Assembly: GCF_013386825.1 (NCBI RefSeq) | Contig: NZ_JACARC010000013.1 | Location: 28,381-92,380 of the forward strand | Direction of reading: 5' to 3' | Source of the DNA: Pseudomonas sp. IPO3778 | GTDB lineage: Bacteria; Pseudomonadota; Gammaproteobacteria; Pseudomonadales; Pseudomonadaceae | Length of the DNA stretch: 64,000 bases | Shown: piece by piece, positions 16,334 to 26,685 of the stretch | Layout: every line of letters starts with the position of its first letter | How positions within the stretch are numbered: the stretch's first letter is position 1 | Program-made: the position numbers and the translations under genes | Notes under the pieces: generated by a model | What the model was told of the DNA's origin: nothing | Seen by the model: only the letters and a program-made list of their open reading frames with translations | The model's database searches: none

Positions 16334-18222
16334 TCAGATCCGGAAGCTGCCCACCAATTGTTTCAAGCGTGCCGCCTGCTGTTCCAGGTCGGAACAGGCC
16401 CGCAATGTCGAATGCAGGTTTTCCACGCCTTCCTGATTGAGGGTGTTGATCTCGGTAATGTCCATGTTGATCGACTCCACCACGGAGGTCTGTTCCTCGG
16501 TGGCGGTGGCGACCGACTGGTTCATGCCGTCAATTTCGCCGATGCGCAGGGTCACGCTGTTCAGGCGTTCCCCCGCGAGGTTGGCGATTTCCACGCTGTC
16601 CTGGCTGTGACGCTGGCTTTCGCTCATGGTGCTGACCGAATCCCGGGCGCCAACCTGCAACTCCTCGATCATCTTTTGCACCTGTTGCGCCGACTCCTGG
16701 GTGCGGTGTGCCAGGTTGCGCACTTCGTCGGCCACTACCGCGAACCCGCGCCCGGCTTCCCCGGCTCGTGCGGCTTCAATCGCCGCGTTGAGGGCCAGGA
16801 GGTTGGTTTGCTGGGAAATGCTGGTGATGACTTCCAGGATTTGTCCGATGTTCACCGTCTTGCTGTTAAGCGCTTCGATATTGGTGCTGGAAGCGCTGAT
16901 CATCTGCGACAGCTGATTCATCGCCCTGATATTGCGCTCCACCACCTGCTGACCGTCTTCCGCCAGGTGCCGGGCATCGCTGGCCTGGCTGGAAGCTTGC
17001 GCGGCGTTACGGGCGATTTCCTGGGCAGCGGCCCCAGTTCGTTGATTGCGGCGGCGACGCTGTTGGTGCGATTGGCCTGCTCGTCGGAGTTGACCATTGA
17101 GGAGTTGGAGGCGCTGACCACCCGCAGGGCCACTTCATTGACCTGCTCGGTGGCCGAGGACACTTCGCGAATCGAGTTGTGAATACGTTCCACAAAGCGA
17201 TTGAACGCGCTGCCCAGCACACCGAACTCGTCATGGTTCTGGATGGCCAGTCGGCGAGTCAGGTCGCCTTCGCCGTCGGCAATGTCTTCCATGGCGCGGG
17301 TCATGACGTGCAATGGCTGCAGCAGGATGCGGATCAGCATTCCCAGCAGGGCAATGATGATGACCACCGCGATAATCGTGGCAATGATCGCCGAGGTGCG
17401 GAATTCGCTGAGCATGGCGAAGGATTTGTCTTTATCCACCGACAGGCCGAGGTACCAGTTCACTGACGGCAGGCCCTTGATCGGGGTAAAGGTGACGATG
17501 CGGGTTTTGCCATTAACCTCGACTTCGCTGAAGTCGCTGCTGATCTTGGGGGTATTGTTTGGATACACGTCGGCCAGGGTCTTCATCACAAGGCTTTTGT
17601 CGGGGTGTACCAGTACTTTGCCGTCGGCGCTGACCAGGAAGGCATAACCCATTCCGCCGAAGTTCAGGGCGCCGATGTTGTCCACCAGGGTTTGCAGGCT
17701 CAGGTCGCCACCCACTACGCCGACACTCTGGCCCGCTTTGCTGCTGGGGGTGGCGATGGAAATGATCAACTGGCCGGTGGCCGCATCAATATAGGGTTCG
17801 GTCAGGGTCGAGCCGTTGCTGCTCTGGGCACCCTTGTACCAGGGGCGCACACGCGGGTCGAAGCCGTCGGGCATCTTGGTGTCGGGGCGGATCACGAAGC
17901 CGCCTTTGCTGTCGCCCAGGTAAGTCGCCATGAATGAAGACGTCAGGGCTTTCTGTTCCAGCAGGCTGGCGACGGTGCTTGAATCAGGGTTTATGGCGAT
18001 GTTCTGCGCCGCGCTTTCTATCAGCACAATGCGCCCGGCCAGCCAGGTCTGGATATTGCTGGCGGTGACGTCGCCCATTTCATGCAGGTAGTTGTTCAGA
18101 TCGTCGCGAATCGCATTACGCTGCAAGTAGTCGTTGTAGAGGGTAAACAACGCAAAGGCGGCAATGACGATAAGAGCGGCGGCAAGCAGGATTTTATGGC
18201 TAAAACGCAGATTTTTATTCAT
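16334..18222 (-). pseudogene. Methyl-accepting chemotaxis protein (PctA-like), interrupted by a frameshift
   Basis: The first frame (start 18222) encodes a chemoreceptor N terminus: a transmembrane helix at about 11-29 and a periplasmic dCache ligand domain with the RPWYK and EPYIDAATGQL segments typical of amino-acid receptors. The second helix is at about 275-300, followed by HAMP and the start of the signalling domain. After AAAINELG it runs out of frame and stops at 16918. The rest of the signalling domain, including [20 protein letters not shown] and [15 protein letters not shown], continues in another frame to 16334. Adding one base to the C run at 17032-17035 restores a 629-residue receptor reading [14 protein letters not shown]. 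It resembles P. aeruginosa PctA, also near purU. It is either a real frameshift or a homopolymer sequencing error. Confidence 0.85.
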
Positions 18223-18407
18223 GGCTTGTGGGGTCCGCTATGGTCTTAATATCCGATGCACTTCCTTTTGGGGCGTGCAAAATGGCTGCGTCAAAAAAAG
18301 TGTGATATTTCCATCTGCTCCTGCAGGAATTATCCGGCCCATTTTTTCTAAGACTTTTTGGGTCTCTCGCGTTAACGGTATCGACCGTGCAGTGCTAAAG
18401 ATTAACC

Positions 18408-19898
18408 ATGGGTGACAAAATGCCTGACTCCTCGCAACTCATTATTGGTGCCGATCTTCAAGGCCAGCCGATCGCCCAGTCGATGCGCCTGGCCAACCGC
18501 CATGGCCTGATCGCCGGCGCCACGGGCACCGGCAAGACCGTCACCTTGCAGCGACTGGCGGAAGCCTTCAGCGACGCCGGCGTCGCAGTATTTGCCGCCG
18601 ACATCAAGGGCGACCTGTGTGGCCTGGGCGCTGCGGCCAACCCTCAGGGCAAGGTTGCCGAGCGGATTGCCGGCATGCCTTTCCTTAATTACACGCCCAA
18701 GGCTTATCCGGTGACGCTGTGGGATATCCACGGCCAGTCCGGTCATCCGTTGCGTACCACCATGAGTGAAATGGGCCCGCTGTTACTTGGCAGCCTGTTG
18801 GAACTCACCGACAGCCAGCAATCGGCGCTCTACGCAGCCTTTAAGGTGGCCGACCGCGAAGGCCTGTTGCTGCTGGACCTCAAGGACCTCAAGGCGCTGT
18901 TGAATCATTTGCGCTACCACCCGGAGCTGCTGGGGGAAGATGCTGCCTTGATGACCACGGGTTCCAGTCAGGCCCTGTTGCGGCGCCTGGCGGTGCTGGA
19001 GCAACAGGGTGCCGAAGCATTGTTTGGCGAGCCAGCGCTGCAATTGGAAGACATCCTGCAGCCGGCCAGTGACGGGCGTGGGCGTATTCATCTGTTGGAC
19101 GCCAGCCGTCTGGTGCATGAGGCGCCGAAGGTGTACGCGACCTTCCTGCTCTGGCTGTTGGCCGAACTGTTCGAGCAGTTGCCGGAGCGCGGTGATGCCG
19201 ACAAGCCACTGCTGGCGCTGTTTTTCGATGAGGCGCACCTGCTGTTCGCCGACACCCCCAAGGCGCTGCAGGATCGCCTGGAACAAGTGGTAAGGCTGAT
19301 TCGTTCCAAAGGGGTGGGCGTGTATTTCGTCACCCAGTCTCCGGGAGACCTGCCGGACACGGTGCTGGCGCAACTGGGCTTGCGCATCCAGCACGGGTTG
19401 CGGGCGTTTACCACTAAAGAGCAGAAATCCCTGCGGGCCGTGGCCGATGGCTTCCGCCCGAATCCGGCGTTTGATGCGCTGGCGGTGCTGACCGAATTGG
19501 GTACGGGTGAGGCGTTGGTGGGCACTCTGCAGGAAAAGGGGACGCCTGAAGTAGTCCAGCGCGTACTGGTGGCGCCGCCGCAATCGCGGATCGGCCCGCT
19601 CAGCGAAGCCGAGCGGGCGGCGCTGATTGCCAGTTCGCCGTTGCTGGGGCGCTATGACAAGCCGATTGACCGAGAGTCTGCGTACGAAGTGTTGATGGCG
19701 CGCAAGGACCTGGGCCCGCAAGAGCAGGCGACGCCCACCGCTGAAGAACCGAGCTTCACCGACAAGGCCGGTGCGTTCCTCGGTACGACGGCTGGCAAGG
19801 CGCTGAAGTCGGCGATGCAACAGGCGGCCAATCAGATGGGCCGGCAGTTGGTGCGCGGGTTATTAGGGTCGTTGTTGGGCGGCAGCAAGCGTAAGTAG
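18408..19898 (+). CDS. HerA/YjgR-type (DUF853) P-loop ATPase
   Basis: A 496-residue cytoplasmic ATPase of the DUF853/YjgR group, related to HerA helicase-translocases. Walker A GATGTGKT is at 37-44, Walker B is LLALFFDEAHLLF at about 275-287, and a sensor-like YFVTQSPGDLPD segment follows. The C-terminal 60 residues are low-complexity and helical (GKALKSAMQQAANQMGRQL). The biological role is not established. Start choices are the ATGs at 18408 and 18420; neither has a strong ribosome site. It is a single-gene unit, divergent from the broken chemoreceptor and followed by a REPIN. Confidence 0.85.
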   Translation: MGDKMPDSSQLIIGADLQGQPIAQSMRLANRHGLIAGATGTGKTVTLQRLAEAFSDAGVAVFAADIKGDLCGLGAAANPQGKVAERIAGMPFLNYTPKAYPVTLWDIHGQSGHPLRTTMSEMGPLLLGSLLELTDSQQSALYAAFKVADREGLLLLDLKDLKALLNHLRYHPELLGEDAALMTTGSSQALLRRLAVLEQQGAEALFGEPALQLEDILQPASDGRGRIHLLDASRLVHEAPKVYATFLLWLLAELFEQLPERGDADKPLLALFFDEAHLLFADTPKALQDRLEQVVRLIRSKGVGVYFVTQSPGDLPDTVLAQLGLRIQHGLRAFTTKEQKSLRAVADGFRPNPAFDALAVLTELGTGEALVGTLQEKGTPEVVQRVLVAPPQSRIGPLSEAERAALIASSPLLGRYDKPIDRESAYEVLMARKDLGPQEQATPTAEEPSFTDKAGAFLGTTAGKALKSAMQQAANQMGRQLVRGLLGSLLGGSKRK

Positions 19899-19910
19899 CG
19901 ATGTGATCCA

Positions 19911-19998
19911 ATGTGTGCGGGCTTGCTCGCGAAAGCGGTAGGCCAGTCGATAATGCGTTAACTGGCACACCGTCTTCGCAAGCAAGCCCGCTCCCATA
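19911..19998. repeat. REPIN: inverted REP pair
   Basis: The left arm GTGCGGGCTTGCTCGCGAA and the right arm TTCGCAAGCAAGCCCGCTCC are inverted around about 40 bases. It is the same REP variant as 3327-3410, with single-base differences. It sits between convergent genes. Confidence 0.85.
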
Positions 19999-20017
19999 CT
20001 GGGTTCTGCGTCGGGTT

Positions 20018-20473
20018 TCAAGTTTTGGGCTTGGCGTGAGCAGCCAGCCGCTCCAGTGCGGCGCGCAAGTTCGGATCGGTAATCCCGTCCGCCGTGGCCT
20101 GAATGGTTTCGGCGGCAATTTCCGACAAGTCCATGGTATGCCCCACGGCGCCTTGCTGCACGGTCGGCGGCTGCACCTTGAACTGGATGCGCGTCAGGCT
20201 GGCGAACTCGTCAAAGGCCATTAATTGGCGCTGCAGACGTTTTTGCTGATACCGCAGGCGTGTCGCCCAATGCCCATCGGTGACAATCAACAGCAGATTG
20301 CCTTCACGCCACGACGCCACATGACAGTGTTCGCGGGCGGCAGGTTGCAGTTGGCTTTCCACCAGGCGTTGCAGATGGCCCAGGCGTTGCGCATGGCCGA
20401 AGATGGCTTTTAAAGGCTTGGCTTCGCGAAGCAACACGGCGGGAGCACGGGCCGTAAGAGGGCGAAATGCCAT
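20018..20473 (-). CDS. dciA: DciA-family (DUF721) replicative helicase operator/loader
   Basis: A 151-residue DUF721 protein. In bacteria without DnaC or DnaI, DciA loads or operates the replicative helicase DnaB. Its N-terminal KH-like half contains HVASWREGNLLLIVTDGHWATRLRY at about 50-75, with the conserved Trp and the W-A-x-x-L-R pattern; the C-terminal half is basic and less ordered. In P. aeruginosa, as I recall, the dciA homologue lies divergent from secA next to lpxC. The secA side is preserved here, but the other neighbour is the DUF853 ATPase. The start is the ATG at 20473. Confidence 0.82.
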   Translation of the reverse strand: MAFRPLTARAPAVLLREAKPLKAIFGHAQRLGHLQRLVESQLQPAAREHCHVASWREGNLLLIVTDGHWATRLRYQQKRLQRQLMAFDEFASLTRIQFKVQPPTVQQGAVGHTMDLSEIAAETIQATADGITDPNLRAALERLAAHAKPKT

Positions 20474-20779
20474 GAACTAGACACCTTAAGTAACAGAGAG
20501 GCCATGGTAGCAGAAAGCGTCTGCGCCGCCGCGGCCATTGCATTACCGGCAGTTTATCCATTAAATCAACGAGTAACTTATTACCCGAATGGGTTGAAGT
20601 TCAGCAAAAAGCCCTTATTTTAAACAAGCCCTCTAAGAGCGCCGTGCCAGCATCGTGGAATAACGCCACTTTCCTCACCCACGTTTCCGGGTAGAATGCT
20701 CGTTCGCATGCGGCCGTGAGGGCTGCTCGGGCGACTCACGGGGCGCCCTCCATCCCTATGTGTGGAAGAACCTGCCGAT
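20474..20779. other. Divergent intergenic region between dciA and secA
   Basis: 306 bases with no convincing reading frame. It must carry promoters for dciA (leftward) and secA (rightward). I see AT-rich stretches near 20560-20625 (TTATTACCCGAATGGG, CTTATTTTAAAC) but no secM-like arrest peptide and no clear riboswitch fold. Confidence 0.45.
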
Positions 20780-23515
<2,736 letters not shown>

Positions 23516-23543
23516 GATTTTCGCCTGACGCTGCAACACCCCG

Positions 23544-23576
23544 CGCCGCGACCGGCATCAGCCGTCGCGGCGTTTT
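23544..23576 (+). terminator. Intrinsic terminator after secA
   Basis: A nine-base stem CGCCGCGAC / GTCGCGGCG with an 11-base loop is followed immediately by TTTT. Confidence 0.8.
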
Positions 23577-23636
23577 GCCATTTCATCACCGTCGATAGCG
23601 ACGGGGTACATATCCACTATTTTTAGGAGCGCATTC

Positions 23637-24854
23637 ATGGCTGTTGGTCTTGGTCCTTTGCCCACGTTGCACCCGGTTGCCGGTTTTGAACTCGGTATCG
23701 CTTCGGCCGGCATCAAACGCCCGGGGCGCAAGGATGTGGTAGTGATGCGCTGTGCCGAAGGCTCGACGGTCGCGGGTGTGTTCACCCTGAACGCGTTTTG
23801 CGCAGCTCCGGTGATTTTGGCCAAGCAGCGGGTTGAAGGCCCGGTGCGTTACTTGCTGACCAATACCGGCAACGCCAACGCCGGTACCGGCGAGCCTGGC
23901 CTGGCCGCCGCTGCCCGTACCTGCGCCAAGCTGGCGCAGCTGACGGGTGTTGATGCCAACCAAGTGCTGCCGTACTCCACGGGCGTGATCGGTGAGCCGC
24001 TGCCGGTAGAAAAAATCGAAGGCGCGCTGCAAGCCGCACTGGATGACCTGTCGGTGGATAACTGGGCGGCTGCGGCCATCGGCATCATGACCACCGACAC
24101 CCTGCCCAAAGGCGCAAGCCGTCAGTTTGTGCACGAAGGTGTGACCATCACCGTGACCGGCATCAGCAAAGGCGCCGGCATGATTCGCCCGAACATGGCG
24201 ACCATGCTCGGCTACATCGCCACCGACGCCAAAGTCTCCCGTGACGTGCTGCAAAACCTGATGCTCGACGGCGCCAACAAGTCGTTCAACCGCATCACCA
24301 TCGACGGTGATACGTCGACCAACGATTGCTGCATGTTGATCGCCACCGGCCAGGCCGATCTGCCGGAAATCACCTCGTCCAACGGCGCGTATTTCGCGGC
24401 GCTGAAGCAGGCCGTGTTTGAAGTGTGCATGGACGTGGCCCAGGCCATCGTGCGTGATGGCGAAGGCGCCACCAAGTTTGTGACCGTTGAAGTCAACGGC
24501 GGCGGCAACCATCAGGAATGCCTGGACGTGGGCTACACCGTGGCTCACTCGCCCCTGATCAAGACGGCGCTGTTTGCCTCCGACCCGAACTGGGGCCGTA
24601 TCCTGGCCGCTGTTGGCCGTGCTGGCGTGCCGAACCTGGACGTAAGCAAGATCGACGTGTTCCTCGGCGAGGTGTGCATCGCCAGCCGTGGCGCCCGTGC
24701 CGAGACCTACACCGAAGCCCAGGGTTCTGCGGTGATGCAGCAGGAAGAAATCACCATCCGTATCGAATTGGGTCGCGGTGAATGCAGCGAAACCATCTGG
24801 ACCACTGACCTGTCCCACGAGTACGTGAAGATCAACGCGGAATACCGCACCTGA
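23637..24854 (+). CDS. argJ: Bifunctional ornithine acetyltransferase / N-acetylglutamate synthase
   Basis: Arginine biosynthesis: moves the acetyl group from N-acetylornithine to glutamate and, in bifunctional forms, also makes N-acetylglutamate from acetyl-CoA. The 405-residue proenzyme cleaves itself at the Ala188-Thr189 bond in the ATML motif ([13 protein letters not shown], 186-198), releasing Thr189 as nucleophile. NTGNANAGTG at 76-85 forms part of the oxyanion site. AGGAGC precedes the ATG at 23637. It is a single gene in this stretch, with a REPIN after it. Whether it is bifunctional or only a transferase cannot be read from sequence alone. Confidence 0.95.
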   Translation: MAVGLGPLPTLHPVAGFELGIASAGIKRPGRKDVVVMRCAEGSTVAGVFTLNAFCAAPVILAKQRVEGPVRYLLTNTGNANAGTGEPGLAAAARTCAKLAQLTGVDANQVLPYSTGVIGEPLPVEKIEGALQAALDDLSVDNWAAAAIGIMTTDTLPKGASRQFVHEGVTITVTGISKGAGMIRPNMATMLGYIATDAKVSRDVLQNLMLDGANKSFNRITIDGDTSTNDCCMLIATGQADLPEITSSNGAYFAALKQAVFEVCMDVAQAIVRDGEGATKFVTVEVNGGGNHQECLDVGYTVAHSPLIKTALFASDPNWGRILAAVGRAGVPNLDVSKIDVFLGEVCIASRGARAETYTEAQGSAVMQQEEITIRIELGRGECSETIWTTDLSHEYVKINAEYRT

Positions 24855-24878
24855 TACGCAGGTATGGCGGGTATCACT

Positions 24879-24977
24879 GTAGGAGCCAGCTTGCTCGCGA
24901 AAAACCAAAGGGCGCCCCGGAGCGTCAGGAAGCTCGCGTTATCGTTAGCGACCTTCGCGAGCAAGCTCGCTCCTACA
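24879..24977. repeat. REPIN: inverted REP pair sharing interior sequence with the one at 1478
   Basis: The left arm GTAGGAGCCAGCTTGCTCGC and the right arm GCGAGCAAGCTCGCTCCTAC are inverted. The rightmost 42 or so bases, starting GCGTTATCGTTAGCGACC, are identical to the right part of the 1478-1575 element. One base in the left arm (C for G) breaks perfect symmetry. Confidence 0.9.
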
Positions 24978-25006
24978 GGTGGATTTACGTTTAGAGGAAC
25001 AATGCG

Positions 25007-25951
25007 GTGAAACGAGTTCATGTAGCAGCAGCGGTCATCCGGGGTGTCGACGGCAGGATTCTGCTGGCGCGCCGCGCTGATACCCAGCATCAGGGCGGCC
25101 TCTGGGAGTTTCCCGGTGGCAAGGTGGAGGCCGATGAGTCGGTCGCTACCGCGCTGTCCCGTGAATTGCAGGAAGAGTTGGGTATCCAGGTCACCACAGC
25201 TCGCCCCTTGATCAAGGTGCAGCATGATTACCCGGACAAACAGGTGTTGCTGGATGTCTGGGAAGTCTCGGCCTTTACCGGCGAACCCCACGGTGCCGAA
25301 GGGCAGCCCCTTGAATGGGTGACCCCGCGTGACCTGCCGAACTATGAGTTTCCGGCAGCCAATGCGCCGATTGTTTCGGCGGCGCGTTTGCCGGCTGAAT
25401 ACCTGATCACGCCCGGCGAGCTGGAAACCCCGGTCCTGCTGCGGGGCATTCAAAAAGCCATCGCGGGCGGCATCAAGCTGGTTCAGTTGCGTGCCCCCAA
25501 CGGTTACGACCCCAAGTACCGTGACTTGGCGGTGGATGCGGTGGGCCTGTGTGCGGGCAAGGCGCAGTTGATGCTCAAGGGCCCGTTTGAATGGCTGGGG
25601 GATTTTCCCGCGGCCGGCTGGCATATGACCTCGGCCCAACTGCGCAAGTACGCCAGCAAGGGGCGGCCTTTGCCCAAGGATCGCTGGCTGGCGGCGTCTT
25701 GCCACAATGCTGAAGAGCTGGCGTTGGCGGAGCTGATGGACGTGGATTTCGTCACGTTGTCGCCGGTGCAGCCGACCCAGACTCATCCGGATGCCCAGCC
25801 TCTGGGTTGGGAGCAGGCACAGCAGTTGATCAGTGGCTTCAGCAAGCCGGTGTTCCTGCTCGGTGGGGTTGGGCCCGCCGAGCTGGAAAAGGCCTGGGAA
25901 GCCGGGGCTCAAGGCGTGGCAGGGATTCGGGCGTTCTGGCCTGAGGTTTGA
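25007..25951 (+). CDS. Nudix hydrolase (MutT-like) fused to a degenerate ThiE-like domain
   Basis: A 314-residue two-domain protein. Residues 1-130 are a MutT-type Nudix hydrolase with a perfect Nudix box at 38-60 (G-x5-E-x7-REL-x-EE-x-G-I), predicted to remove oxidised nucleotides such as 8-oxo-dGTP. Residues 135-310 have a thiamine-phosphate-synthase-like TIM barrel (YLITPGELETPVLLRG, IKLVQLRAPN, FVTLSPVQPTQTHP, GGVGPAELEKAWEAGAQGV). True ThiE has a Lys after VQLR and an Asn-Asp in the next strand; here the segments read QLRAPN and LMLKGPF, so synthase activity looks lost. The start is GTG at 25007 with GAGGA upstream; an overlapping out-of-frame ATG-CGG-TGA precedes it. The fusion is common in Pseudomonas. 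Confidence 0.88.
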   Translation: MKRVHVAAAVIRGVDGRILLARRADTQHQGGLWEFPGGKVEADESVATALSRELQEELGIQVTTARPLIKVQHDYPDKQVLLDVWEVSAFTGEPHGAEGQPLEWVTPRDLPNYEFPAANAPIVSAARLPAEYLITPGELETPVLLRGIQKAIAGGIKLVQLRAPNGYDPKYRDLAVDAVGLCAGKAQLMLKGPFEWLGDFPAAGWHMTSAQLRKYASKGRPLPKDRWLAASCHNAEELALAELMDVDFVTLSPVQPTQTHPDAQPLGWEQAQQLISGFSKPVFLLGGVGPAELEKAWEAGAQGVAGIRAFWPEV

Positions 25952-25973
25952 GGACCAGGCCGGGGCGCTTGTT

Positions 25974-26082
25974 GTGGCGAGGGAGCTTGCTCCCGCTGGA
26001 CCGGGCTGGCGCTCCAGTGCGAAGCGCTCCCAAAATTTTGGGCCTGCTGCGCAGCCCAGCGGGAGCAAGCTCCCTCGCCACA
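25974..26082. repeat. REPIN of a different REP family
   Basis: The arms GTGGCGAGGGAGCTTGCTCC (25974 on) and GGAGCAAGCTCCCTCGCCAC (to 26082) are perfect inverted copies. The interior also has smaller inverted segments. The arm sequence differs clearly from the GAGCGAGCTTGCTCGC type found elsewhere in this window. It lies between convergent genes. Confidence 0.9.
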
Positions 26083-26104
26083 AGTCTGAATCAGTCAGTC
26101 AGCA

Positions 26105-26683
26105 TCAGTGCGGCTTCGCGGCCGCCTGCCACAAAATCTCGGCAACGCCCTGGCGCCTGGCAATCACCCTGGCGGCCACAAACAGCAAGTCCGACAGCCG
26201 GTTGATATACGCCAACCCCACGCCCTCCAGCGGTTCCACCGCATTCAGGTGCTGGCAGCGCCGCTCGGCACTGCGGGCCAGGCTACGGCACACATGAGCC
26301 TGGGCAATCAACGCCGAACCACCGGGCAAAATGAAGTTCTCCAGCGGCCCGACCTCTTCGTTCCAGCGATCGATCGCCGCTTCCAAACGGTCGACTTCCG
26401 CCGCATTCAGCGCCTTATACACCGGCATCGCCAACTCGCCGCCCAGGTCAAACAGCCGATGCTGACAAGGCGTCAGTACTTCGATCACATCCTTCAGCGC
26501 CGGATGCTGACCGCTTTGTTCCTCCAGCCCCGCCAGCAGCAACCCCAACTGACTGTTCAGCGCGTCAACTTCGCCAATGGCCTCTACCCGTGGATGGTCC
26601 TTGGGCACGCGGCGGCCATCGCCCAGGCCGGTTTCGCCCTTGTCGCCGGTACGGGTGTAAATTTTCGACAGGCGAAAGCCCAT
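26105..26683 (-). CDS. Cob(I)alamin adenosyltransferase, PduO type
   Basis: Transfers the adenosyl group of ATP to cob(I)alamin to make coenzyme B12, in the cytoplasm. The 192-residue protein has the N-terminal ATP-binding loop KIYTRTGDKGETGLGDGRRV (6-25), the helix EAIGEVDALNSQLGLLLAG, and HVCRSLARSAERR with the conserved Arg residues, as in PduO/MMAB enzymes. The start lies 2 bases after the sensor-kinase stop, and its ribosome site GGAG falls inside the kinase's last codons, so the two are probably translationally coupled. No cobalamin-synthesis genes are nearby. Confidence 0.92.
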   Translation of the reverse strand: MGFRLSKIYTRTGDKGETGLGDGRRVPKDHPRVEAIGEVDALNSQLGLLLAGLEEQSGQHPALKDVIEVLTPCQHRLFDLGGELAMPVYKALNAAEVDRLEAAIDRWNEEVGPLENFILPGGSALIAQAHVCRSLARSAERRCQHLNAVEPLEGVGLAYINRLSDLLFVAARVIARRQGVAEILWQAAAKPH

Positions 26684-26685
26684 GG

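Noticed and set aside
16334..16945. Separate short chemotaxis-signalling protein
   Set aside because: Its GTG start lies in the middle of the signalling helix and it fits exactly onto the upstream frame, so it is the second half of the broken receptor.
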